Source: Smittium culicis
Lineage: Eukaryota > Kickxellomycota > Harpellomycetes > Harpellales > Legeriomycetaceae
Assembly: GCA_001970855.1 (NCBI GenBank)
Contig: LSSN01000241.1
Location: 1 to 28,925 of the forward strand
Direction: 5' to 3'
Length of the DNA stretch: 28,925 bases
The translations under genes and the position numbers were made by a program. This document shows, one piece after another, positions 21,101-28,925 of this stretch (its first letter is position 1; each line of letters starts with the position of its first letter). The notes beneath the pieces are model-generated. The model was not told where the DNA came from and did no database searches. It saw only the letters and a program-made list of their open reading frames with translations.

Positions 21101-23753
21101 GGCTGAGAGATAATTATTTAGCTTTTTTTTTTTTTAAACGGATTATATTAAAATTTTAGTAAATTAATAATATAAACTAAAAATACATTAAGCTAAAAAA
21201 ATGAAATATAATTCTCTGGATAATTATTTAGCTGAAATAATATTTTTTGTTAAAAAATCCCCCTGTGAATTTATCCATCGTGATGGGATTTTTTCAATTT
21301 CTGAATAAATAAATAAATAAATAAATATTTATCAAGTGTGATTTTATTTTTTTCATATTTAAATAAGGTTTGGAAGAATTTATATTTTATTATATATATA
21401 TATATATTTATTTAATAACATAGAAATTTATATAGCCGGGTTATAGTAAATTAACATATAAATTATTCGTAAAAGCTAAATACAATTTTAATGTAATATA
21501 TGTATTAAAATTTCAGTATATATAGCAATTCACGGCATATTAAATAGTTAAAAACAAATAATTTTTTATCGAGCTTATAATTCAACAATCTTTACTTTTT
21601 TTATTTTATTCTATAAAAAGGGTTTTTTTATTTAATTTGACTTAATTTATATAAAAAAAGCTATAAAAAATTACATTTAAATTTATTATAGTTCAAATCG
21701 TAATTACGAAGACCTATACTTATCTAACTTCCTTGAGTAATATTATATATGCGCGAATTTTTTAATAATTAATATTTAAAGTATGTATGAATATAATAGG
21801 CAAAAATAAATCTTAAATTGTTATCAAAAAGATATTCTGATTTGGAAAATATTAATATAATTCAACTCTTGTAATATCTCTCTTTTTTTTTTTTTACACG
21901 ATATAAAAAGTGTAACAAGCAGCTTAATTTTATTTAAAGAATTTATAATTACTAATAGTCGATTTAATGGGTGCGAAATAGACTTGTATGAATAATTAAA
22001 AAATCTCAATATTTGATATTTCTGGTAGATTCAATTTATTAGATGTTCGGTTTATTAATTTACTTGTTTTATTTATATTGAAACCGAATGATTTTTATAT
22101 CTGCATCAAATATTATGCAAAGGACTCAACATAATAAATTTAAACTTCGTTATAATACAACTATTTTTTTTTATATGTGTATTTATATTAATTCCGAATA
22201 TTTATAATTCAATTAATAAATTCCTCAAAGTTGATGAAAAAAAGATATGTTAATATTGATATTTTTTACTTTTGAATTATAACTGAATTTAGTTAAAGTT
22301 TTGGGATATTGATCGCATCTACAAATTGAGTTTATATACTAATAATTATAAATTTTATTTTTGACTTTTTAACTAAAATAAATATCTATAAATTATAGGT
22401 CGGTATATTTAGTATTAACTGTAGCGTCTATTTTAATTTTCTATAGATTTTATTAAAAAAGTTTTTATTACTTGAAGATATAGTATTTGTTATTAAATAT
22501 TTTCAAATCATCAATTATATTTTATATAATTAATAATAATTTAGAAGGCGAAAATTATTCCTAAATGGGTTAATTGAAATTAGGTGAATCAATAGTTTCT
22601 ATCACTTTAAAGTTTTTTTTACTACAAATTAAAGGATAAGAAAGCGACTTGAATTAAAATATTTTATGGCTAATACACACAAGTTTATTTTTAAAAAAAT
22701 TTCATTTAAAGAGTATTAGTTGTTATTGTGAGAATTTAGTTAAAAAATCGAAGAGGAGTAATGATAAAATGATATATTGGAGTTTTTTAAAGCGAGTTTT
22801 ATTTATTTATGACTTGAAGATTAGATTTTCAGGTGATATTTATTCTTGTATAATATTATAAATTTCCGAGATTTCTTTAATGAATTTTATTATGGGTTGA
22901 GAAATTATATGGATAAAAATCTCATTGCGATTGAATAGACTAAGCTTATTAGCTTGTTTCATTATTTTTCAAAATTATATTAAATAAATAATAACAATTC
23001 CAATAAATAGTAAACATGTATATAGATCCTGTTACAGTCTAATATAGTATTTAATAACTCAGTTTATTTCAATTTTATCAATTGTAAATTTAAAACTTCA
23101 ATTCAAGGCTCCGAAGTATCATATGTGATACCTATAAAATATATTGAATACTTTGATAAAAGATATAGTTAGGTTTAACCAGAGTTATTTTTTCCATGAA
23201 AAGATAGACTAATATTTCCAATATAGATACGTAGTTATCGAAGGAATTGCAGTCAAATATTTTCGAGTCAATGGTAATGAAATAAGATATATACATGCCA
23301 AGATTAAAGATAAACAAAACGAGTAAGCGATAGTGTTATTTATATTCAAGGAATGGAAAAGGCTAAAGTATTGATACGATTTTATTCAAAAAAAAAGTTT
23401 GAAAATATATAATTTAATCAAAACAAATATATTTACAAGGTGCTTTGATGTTTTACATTAAAGCGAGATGGTCTAATTAATCAAATATTTTTAAATATTT
23501 ATCTACTGATAAAAATACGGTTCTACATTTGTATAAACAATGGAAATGAATTCTCTAATAAAAAACCAAATCGGGTATGAGTTTTAAGGATTTCTAAGTA
23601 AATAGGAAAAAAAATGGCTTTTATAAATTCTATGAGAAGTGGGGTGAAAGGCTCAGTTTTGATGAAATAGTGAACTTTAAGGCGAAATCAGGAACTTGAT
23701 TTATTGGTTAATTTTATAAGCGAAGTCGTAATTTTGGTATTCGAAGAGGCGGT
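18120..23753. other. 5.6 kb AT-rich desert without genes
   Basis: No gene, tRNA or rRNA was recognised. The sequence is extremely A/T-rich with many poly-A/T tracts. Simple repeats include three TAAAAAAAT units (18441-18469), an (AAAT)n run (21304-21326) and a (TA)n run (21391-21407). A 15-base string GATAATTATTTAGCT occurs at 21109-21123 and again at 21219-21233. An inverted repeat lies at 21252-21294. Open frames (21824-22009, 23132-23317) are A/T-driven and show no domain. Confidence 0.5.
21252..21294. repeat. Perfect 10-bp inverted repeat (potential hairpin)
   Basis: AAAAAATCCC (21252-21261) is followed by its exact complement GGGATTTTTT (21285-21294) across a 23-base loop. Within the loop side, CCATC and GATGG can pair in an alternative small hairpin. 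It stands out by its C/G triplets in an A/T desert. Function unknown; it may be an element end or transcript terminator. Confidence 0.5.
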
Positions 23754-23757
23754 TTAA

Positions 23758-23943
23758 CCCTTTCGCTTCCAACGCTCTTTAAAAATTTTAATTTTTTGAT
23801 TCGTTTATGATTTAAAATTAAATTTATTATTTGCTGTTATTTTTCAATAAACTAATATTTCTTAAGGCCTCGAAATTAAAGTGTTTTAATATAACAATTG
23901 GTTATATTTCGAGGTCAAAAATAGTCTACCGTTCGCGAAAGGG
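23758..23943. mobile_element. piggyBac-like MITE, copy 3 (186 bp)
   Basis: The best-preserved termini. It is flanked by TTAA (23754-23757 and 23944-23947), begins CCCTTTCGC and ends GCGAAAGGG. Including the TTAA, the inverted repeat is TTAACCCTTTCGC at both ends. The sub-terminal left CCAACGCTC and right GTCTACCG blocks match copy 2 closely. Same orientation as copies 1 and 2. Noncoding; mobilisation would need a transposase from elsewhere in the genome, and none is seen in this window. Confidence 0.88.
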
Positions 23944-23947
23944 TTAA

Positions 23948-24593
23948 AGTTTTAAGTGTTTATATTATACTAATTTATCGTGTGTATATATTGGATAGTA
24001 GTTGTGGTTAATTATGATATTTTTAACGTGTGATATTATTATAATTAATAGTAGTGGAGTGTTTATGAATGGGAAATATTTTGTAATTAGATTTGAATGG
24101 GGAGGTATGGGTGCAGTTATCAGGCTTGAGCTGTTTGTTTATGTTCTATGTATGGGAGATGATTTAGGTATTTAGGTATTTAGATTAACTAGTATAATTA
24201 TTTTGGAGATGCGTGGATTGGATAATGAAACTATGATATCAGTGATAATGATAGTTTGATTTGCGGGTATTATTGGCATTTTAACAATAGGAGAGGCAGA
24301 GGAATTGTGTATGGTAAAAATCTGATCGGAATGAAAAAAAGCGAATTGTTCAAGATATTGCATAAATAAGCTGGCCAATAGATATACCAGTAAATGTATA
24401 CAGATTTATAAGATCTTCATTATACAGCCAATGGATACTTTTTTTCTAGGGCTATGAGAAAATGGCGGGTTATTAAGGAAATAATCAGCCAATAAATGAT
24501 CGTACAGGGTTGGATGAGTAAGCGGGAAACAGATTGTAGGGCTAGGGTAGAGTACATGCATACACACAGCTGTATAAAGCTGGCTAAGGCAGA
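23948..24593. other. Intergenic region with CCAAT-type strings
   Basis: No gene supported. A minus-strand frame (24172-24378) has no recognisable domain. Three GCCAAT strings occur near 24376, 24426 and 24487. The part beyond about 24400 is less AT-rich and will include the 3' flank of the minus-strand ORF at 24594. Confidence 0.4.
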
Positions 24594-24923
24594 TTATCTA
24601 CAGTCAATTGTGTTAGTGATTGGCAGATTGAGAGGGGAATGTGCGTGAACAATGAAGCTTTCGCCTCTGCAAACATTTTTTAATAGGTAGCCAAAACAAT
24701 CAGAGTTTGTTCTACAATTCAGTGCTGGGTGTTTTCGCAGCCAAAACACAATGCCCATAAAAAGTTTCCCTTTCCATTCTTCCGCTTCCCTGCAATTCTC
24801 ACACTCATATACAATACGCTTAAAGCTACTATGATCTAGCCCGTTGAAAGGAAAACCGTAAATCTTTATCTTTGTAATTGGGATAGCAGTTTCCACGAAT
24901 GGCGTGTTGACATTTAAGTTCAT
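24594..24923 (-). CDS. Uncharacterised small protein, possible Nup35/Nup53-type RRM
   Basis: From its first ATG this open frame encodes 109 residues; the frame is open for a further 30 or so codons upstream to an in-frame stop, so an upstream exon could join. Base composition is clearly less AT-rich than the flanks, which supports coding. I do not recognise it with certainty. A pattern beginning TKIKIYGFPF, followed by a helix-like SSFKRIVYECENC, a later SDCFGYLLKN and ESFIV, resembles the beta-alpha-beta layout and GFP motif of the MPPN (Nup35-type RRM) fold of nuclear-pore proteins. If so, this would be only part of a larger spliced gene, or a pseudogene, since Nup53 proteins are several times longer. 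Four of its six cysteines lie in two short-spaced pairs (ECENC, NCRTNSDC). Start and completeness are uncertain. Confidence 0.4.
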   Translation of the reverse strand: MNLNVNTPFVETAIPITKIKIYGFPFNGLDHSSFKRIVYECENCREAEEWKGKLFMGIVFWLRKHPALNCRTNSDCFGYLLKNVCRGESFIVHAHSPLNLPITNTIDCR

Positions 24924-25372
24924 ACTATTAATACTACGCGTCTCGGATAGAGATTGTGCGAAAGATTCATGGAGTGAGAAGGGAATTAGGCTATAAGAAG
25001 GAAATGTGCCCAAATTACTGCTTTATATTGTAGTAAATTGCGTGCTTGTTTTCTTTTGCACACTGATTACTGAATTAATGTCTCTGAATGATTTTAATGG
25101 ATAAATATAGGTAGTAATTGCAGCTTTATTCGCTACAGTGCAATATTTCGACCATTTACTACTTATGCTTTCGCCACTGTGATTGGCTAAAGCATTTCCC
25201 TGAAAAGCGGTAAACTTTTATTGTTATAGCTTTATTGTTCAAACTGTGTCTAAATTATGTTGACGACCATATTACTAGAAATACCCGCGGTAAAAAATGC
25301 TGCACAAAGAGCAGAATAGAAACATAAATATAAACAATGAAAAAAGAGATGTCAACTATTCAAGGATATTGT

Positions 25373-25747
25373 CAACTAGCATTTAACGAGCCTCGTATGA
25401 ATTAATTAAGCCTATATAAACTTCAAATTTCGTACAACTCTTTACAATTTATAAATCATTAACCTAATTTGTAACTGAAAAATCCATAAACTTTCTAATA
25501 AAATAAATCGTACTAGATTTGTAATACCAACTATTAATATATACACTTTGTAGATTTTACTACCGACACCACTCAGCCCAATTAGGCGATTTCAGCAGCA
25601 CTCGATGCCTTGGATTTGTCTAATCTGCGCTTATATTATTATTCATCATTCCAATCACTGTAGTTACAACCAATTCCAAAAAATTTCCAATTATTTATTT
25701 TTGCATTCGAGTATATAAAGGCTGGATAACTCCAACTAGCATTTAAC
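25373..25747. repeat. 15-base direct repeat flanking the glucanase promoter
   Basis: CAACTAGCATTTAAC occurs at 25373-25387 and identically at 25733-25747, 360 bases apart. The second copy lies between the TATA box and the GH17 start codon; the first lies 25 bases before another TATATAAA string. It may be a relic of a local duplication or a shared regulatory string. Confidence 0.5.
25712..25720 (+). promoter_or_regulatory. TATA box of the GH17 gene
   Basis: TATATAAAG lies 120 bases before the GH17 ATG, in a less AT-biased context (GAG...GCTGG), so it is more convincing than the many random A/T strings here. It fits a highly expressed, regulated gene. Confidence 0.55.
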
Positions 25748-25839
25748 TTAGCAAGCACTTTTCCGCCATAAATTTTCACGTTTTAGTCCCTAAAGTTATT
25801 TTCAGCTAACGCTCTACATTTACATTATTTTGTGCTGTC

Positions 25840-26880
25840 ATGTCTCTTATCTCTCTCTTCATCTTTGTCATCCTGGCGTTGACTCTATCCTCATCTGCTC
25901 CCATTCCCTCCATCCTCACCAAAAATGCCCCCTCAAAAATCATTTCTGCTCGCGCCCCTAAGGCCTCTTCCCCCAAAAGCCTAAAAAGAAATCCTCAAAC
26001 CGCTCCTGCTGTTTCCTCCTCACCACCATCCGTTTCTTACCAAGAAACTCTTCCTTTCGTAGGCATGACTTACTCTCCATACAACCCTGACGGTTCTTGC
26101 CCTGACCTCCAAACCGTTGCCTCTCAACTCACTTTCTTGTCTAAACATACGTCCAGTATTAGACTATACTCCACAGACTGCAACCAACTCACTAACGTTT
26201 TAGCTGCTATCTCTCAAAATTCTCTACCTCTTAAGGTCCATGCTGGTATTTGGGCCTCAAATGGTCTTGATCGCGCTAACACTGAAATCGATGTTTTGGT
26301 CGCTGCTGCTCAAAATAACGCTTATTCCCAAATTATCGCTGACGTTTCTGTTGGTAACGAAGTCATCTTCAACAATCTCTTGACAGAAGACCAAGTTATC
26401 GCTCTCATCAATACCACCAAGCAGAAATTATCTGCTGCTGGTATCTCTATCCCTGTTTACACAACCGAAGTAGACTCAAAAATGACCAAAAATCTCGCCA
26501 ATGCCTGTGACTTGATTCAAGTTAATATACAGACTTTCTTTGATTCCAACTACTCTTCCATCCAGAGCTCTGTAGATCAAGTTTTCACTCGTTTAGATAA
26601 CATTAGAACTTCTGTCGCTAATGGAAAACCTTGCCGTATCGGTGAAGTTGGATACCCTCATGCTGGTCAACTGGGTCCCCAAGCTGGTTCAATTGAAAAT
26701 CAATCACAGTATATCCAATCTTTCGTCTGTAAAGCTAAAAACTCTGGAGTTCCTTACTTCGTCTTTGAAGCTCTCGACGCTACATGGAAGGCCGGCTCTT
26801 CCGTGTCAGAACAAAGCTACGGTATCTTCAACCGCGCATTGACTCCTAACATTGCCATTCCCTCTCTTTCCTCATGTTGA
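25840..26880 (+). CDS. Secreted GH17 beta-1,3-glucanase / glucan-remodelling enzyme (Bgl2/Scw-like)
   Basis: A 346-residue glycoside hydrolase family 17 protein, expected to act on beta-1,3-glucan in the fungal wall. Residues 1-20 form a signal peptide (LTLSSSA end). A Ser/Pro/Lys-rich stretch (21-68) follows, with a Lys-Arg pair (49-50) that could be a Kex2-type site. The TIM barrel starts at LPFVGMTYSPYNPDGSC. The catalytic acid is Glu174 in DVSVGNEV and the nucleophile is Glu269 in RIGEVGYPH, matching the family's VGNE and (G)E-x-G-x-P motifs. SIRLYSTDCNQ (105-115) is the usual second beta-strand block. Six cysteines follow the signal (87, 114, 223, 265, 297, 346). There is no C-terminal GPI signal or carbohydrate-binding module. 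Codons are biased to C-ending forms, unlike other genes here except RPL14, suggesting high expression. The gene is intronless, and the ATG directly precedes the signal peptide. Confidence 0.93.
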   Translation: MSLISLFIFVILALTLSSSAPIPSILTKNAPSKIISARAPKASSPKSLKRNPQTAPAVSSSPPSVSYQETLPFVGMTYSPYNPDGSCPDLQTVASQLTFLSKHTSSIRLYSTDCNQLTNVLAAISQNSLPLKVHAGIWASNGLDRANTEIDVLVAAAQNNAYSQIIADVSVGNEVIFNNLLTEDQVIALINTTKQKLSAAGISIPVYTTEVDSKMTKNLANACDLIQVNIQTFFDSNYSSIQSSVDQVFTRLDNIRTSVANGKPCRIGEVGYPHAGQLGPQAGSIENQSQYIQSFVCKAKNSGVPYFVFEALDATWKAGSSVSEQSYGIFNRALTPNIAIPSLSSC

Positions 26881-27843
26881 TTGACTCAACATCTTCATGA
26901 TCATTGAATTATTAACAAGTTTGATTACTTTTTATTTTTCTTGTCTTCACCTCCTCATTTAATAAATTGATTTCTATTTCTTTAGTCTTTTATTTACTTT
27001 TTTAAATTTTAAAAATATTCATTTTCGTAACGCACTTCAACTATTTTAGCTCATAATTGATTCGTGTTTAATAAATAAAATAGAGAATTATTTTACCGAA
27101 CCATCGTGTTGTTAATACTATTCATAGTTTATTATCAGATTACTATATCACTACATTTAATATTGGCAAGTATAGCAATCCATTTGATTTAAAAATAAAG
27201 ATATAAACCTTACAAATAGTTCAAGTGGCTGGCTACTAATTATTTTTAGCCAATAGATAACTAAATCACTCATTAAATCAGATAGGCCAGTTATCATTAC
27301 ACCCTAATAATATACTCAAATAATTCGCCAATAATAACCATGTATAAGAAATAGACGAATCATGGTAATAAGAGTATCGCCAAAACCTATCTTAAATTTT
27401 CGTAATTGGGTATCGCCCATTATGTAGTGTATATTTTTTTTTTTTAGATTCAAAGAAAAGTTTTAGACAATTGAAAATGAACTATTGGATAACACTGATT
27501 AACAGATGAAAAATCGATAGCCAATAATATTAAATGAGTAGATAACCTATGGAAATAAGGAATAAAATGGATTAAAAGAAACTTGCTTGTCAGTGGTGCT
27601 ATAAATTTATAGCATTAAGCGTCATAGCAAAAAAAAAAAAATAACAAAATCAAAACAGCGAATTACATTCAGTAAACTTGAAATATAATAAAAATGACTA
27701 TAGTTCAAGTAAAAAATAAAAAGTGAACAAAAAAAAACAACTTTTTAATAAAATTATCGAATCCTTCTTTTTAAATCTTGGTTCCCGCCTTTTCAACATT
27801 TTTTTGTTTTATAAAAAAAGGAATATACAATAAACTCGAAAAA
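26881..27843. other. Intergenic region: GH17 3' flank and RPL14 promoter
   Basis: A polyadenylation-type AATAAA lies at 26961-26966, about 80 bases after the GH17 stop. Three GCCAATA strings occur near 27249, 27327 and 27520, about 600 to 320 bases before the RPL14 start. A pyrimidine-rich tract (about 27759-27810) lies just before the RPL14 ATG, as is common for ribosomal protein genes. No other gene was seen. Confidence 0.45.
26961..26966 (+). terminator. Polyadenylation signal of the GH17 gene
   Basis: AATAAA, about 80 bases after the stop codon, followed by T-rich sequence. In an AT-rich genome this string is common by chance, so the support is positional only. Confidence 0.4.
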
Positions 27844-28709
27844 ATGGTAAGAATCTTTATATATTTAATTTACATCGAATCCCTAAATCTTTTAAACACG
27901 ATAATAATGCACGGCATAAGTATCTCCACCCAAGCGCCTCGATAAGCGCGCGATCAAACAATAATATGATATCGCACCTCTTATCAGCCGGATTATCTTT
28001 ATATATAATCAAGGAATACTCAACAATATTCATTGATTTTTTTACAACGAATCCCAAGTCTAAAATATCATTTTATATTGTCCAAATCTACGGGCAGTAA
28101 TTCAATCGTCTTATTTAATAGAAAGAGATCTTGCTACAAATATATACGATCCTATATATAAATAGATACCAGATCTAATATCTACATTTAAATCTTAACA
28201 CATATATAATAAATCAATTATACTAATTTTTAGGCCGCATTTAGACGTTCGGTAGAAGTTGGTAGAGTCGTTGTTCTCAACAGCGGTCACAAGGCTGGAA
28301 GAACCGCCGTTATTGTTGACATCATTGATCACAACAGAGTAATTATTCAATACAACATTAATTCAATTTCATCAATTACTAATATTATGATTCTTATTTT
28401 ATCTAGGCTATCATCGATGGACCAACCACCGGTGTCCACCGCCAAGAAATTTCTTTCAACAGAGTCACCTTGACCGATGTTGCCCTCAAGAAAATCCCAA
28501 GAACCATCGGATCTGTTGCCCTCAAGAAGGCCATAATCAAACAAGGTTCTGATGCCGCATGGCAACAAACCGCTTGGGCCAAGACTCTCAACCAAAGACA
28601 AACTCGTGCCAACTTGACCGACTTTGATCGCTTCAAAATCATGAGATTAAAAAAGCAACAACGTTTCATCGTACAAAAACAAATGGCCGCTTTAAAGAAA
28701 TCTAACTAA
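27844..28709 (+). CDS. RPL14: 60S ribosomal protein eL14, three exons
   Basis: Large-subunit ribosomal protein eL14, 136 residues when spliced. Exons are 27844-27846 (the ATG alone), 28234-28338 and 28407-28709. Intron 1 is 387 bp (GTAAGA...TTTTAG) and intron 2 is 68 bp (GTAATT...TCTAG); both are phase 0. The N-terminal SH3/KOW-like barrel is seen in [18 protein letters not shown] and [14 protein letters not shown], followed by TTGVHRQEI. The C-terminal eL14 signature [17 protein letters not shown] ends in a basic Lys-rich tail. Family members in yeast and animals have the same core and similar length. An initiator exon of only ATG before a long first intron is known among ribosomal protein genes. 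The alternative of an upstream exon is less likely because [12 protein letters not shown] aligns well with known N-termini. The exons have strongly optimised, less AT-rich codons, as expected for high expression. Confidence 0.95.
27941..27985 (+). ncRNA. Possible structured RNA (snoRNA-like hairpin) inside RPL14 intron 1
   Basis: Within the long first intron of RPL14, GATAAG (27941-27946) pairs with CTTATC (27980-27985). Inside, GCGAT (27950-27954) pairs with ATCGC (27971-27975), leaving a 3x4 internal loop and a 16-base terminal loop. The island at about 27910-27995 is far less AT-rich than the rest of the intron. Ribosomal protein introns often host snoRNAs, and a stem with an internal pocket is the H/ACA style. 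No clear C/D boxes were found, and no H or ACA box is assigned with confidence. Confidence 0.3.
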
Positions 28710-28925
28710 AAAAATTGTCTTTTTTTTAATTAATAATACCCAACCTCTAACCAAGTTTATCTCTCCTTTTTAATTAATTGTTTCTTTATAAATACTCTTT
28801 GTCAACATACTTTCTCAATTTATTATTATTATTTTACCGAGTTATTTTGATATTTATTATTTTTAAGGTTAACTCTAAAACACGAGCTGTTTGGAATGTC
28901 TGCAGTGCGCTGCTACTCACTCCAA
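28710..28925. other. RPL14 3' flank to window end
   Basis: AT-rich 3' UTR and intergenic sequence. The last 55 bases are less AT-rich, with an ATG at 28895 and an open frame running off the end. That is too little to call a gene. Confidence 0.4.

Larger units (their letters stand above)
24924..25839. other. Divergent upstream region between the small ORF and the glucanase gene
   Basis: No gene recognised. It contains two TATATAAA-type strings (25412-25420 and 25712-25720), a 15-base direct repeat (25373-25387 and 25733-25747) and an ATTGGCT string near 25181. It should hold the GH17 promoter. Confidence 0.5.

Noticed and set aside
24172..24378. 68-codon minus-strand frame downstream of the small uncharacterised ORF
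   Set aside because: I considered it as another exon of the same gene, but no splice pair gave a sensible join and no domain is visible.
27857..28057. 66-codon minus-strand frame within RPL14 intron 1
   Set aside because: No domain. It overlaps the less AT-rich foldable island, which is enough to explain the absence of stops.
28347..28669. Two minus-strand frames over RPL14 exon 3
   Set aside because: Antisense shadows of the conserved eL14 coding exon.
28870..28925. Possible start of another gene at the window end
   Set aside because: Only about 55 bases are available; an ATG at 28895 with an open frame this short has no weight.
1..28925. tRNA, rRNA and CRISPR arrays
   Set aside because: I looked for T-loop GTTCRA strings with flanking stems and for spaced repeats. 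None formed a cloverleaf or an array.

Overview
The window looks like nuclear DNA from an AT-rich, early-diverging fungus. The genes are spliced with short GT-AG introns (68-144 bp, plus a 387-bp first intron in a ribosomal protein gene). Several proteins are typical of fungi: a secreted GH17 wall glucanase, a Yak1-type kinase with long Asn/Ser-rich tails, and eL14. The intergenic DNA is very AT-rich and contains old mobile-element debris. A secreted trypsin-fold protease beside a GH17 enzyme would suit an insect- or gut-associated zoopagomycote such as a Harpellales member, but that placement is a guess. No bacterial features (operons, ribosome binding sites, CRISPR) are present.

Layout. 315-1256 (+) is a secreted S1A serine protease. 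1257-4855 is AT-rich DNA with no recognisable gene. 4856-6380 (-) is a three-exon Xaa-Pro dipeptidase (M24B). 6778-6965 is the first of three copies of a short inverted-repeat element flanked by TTAA. 8182-8757 (-) is decayed coding sequence, probably from a retroelement. 10167-14657 (-) is an intronless 1496-residue Yak1/DYRK-type kinase. 15083-15707 is an assembly gap. 16047-16158 is a 14-bp minisatellite. 17101-17586 (-) is a two-exon FAM32A homologue. 17587-24593 is an AT-rich desert holding the other two inverted-repeat elements. 24594-24923 (-) is an uncharacterised small ORF with a possible Nup35-type RRM. 25840-26880 (+) is the GH17 glucanase with an upstream TATA box. 27844-28709 (+) is a three-exon RPL14 gene.

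The genes do not form one pathway. They are separate eukaryotic units: ribosome (eL14), splicing-associated factor (FAM32A), growth/stress signalling (Yak1), peptide turnover (prolidase), and two secreted enzymes (protease, wall glucanase).

The most interesting signal is the family of three 186-189 bp elements, two with TTAA-CCCTTTCSC termini, which look like piggyBac-type MITEs. I found no convincing new multi-gene system.
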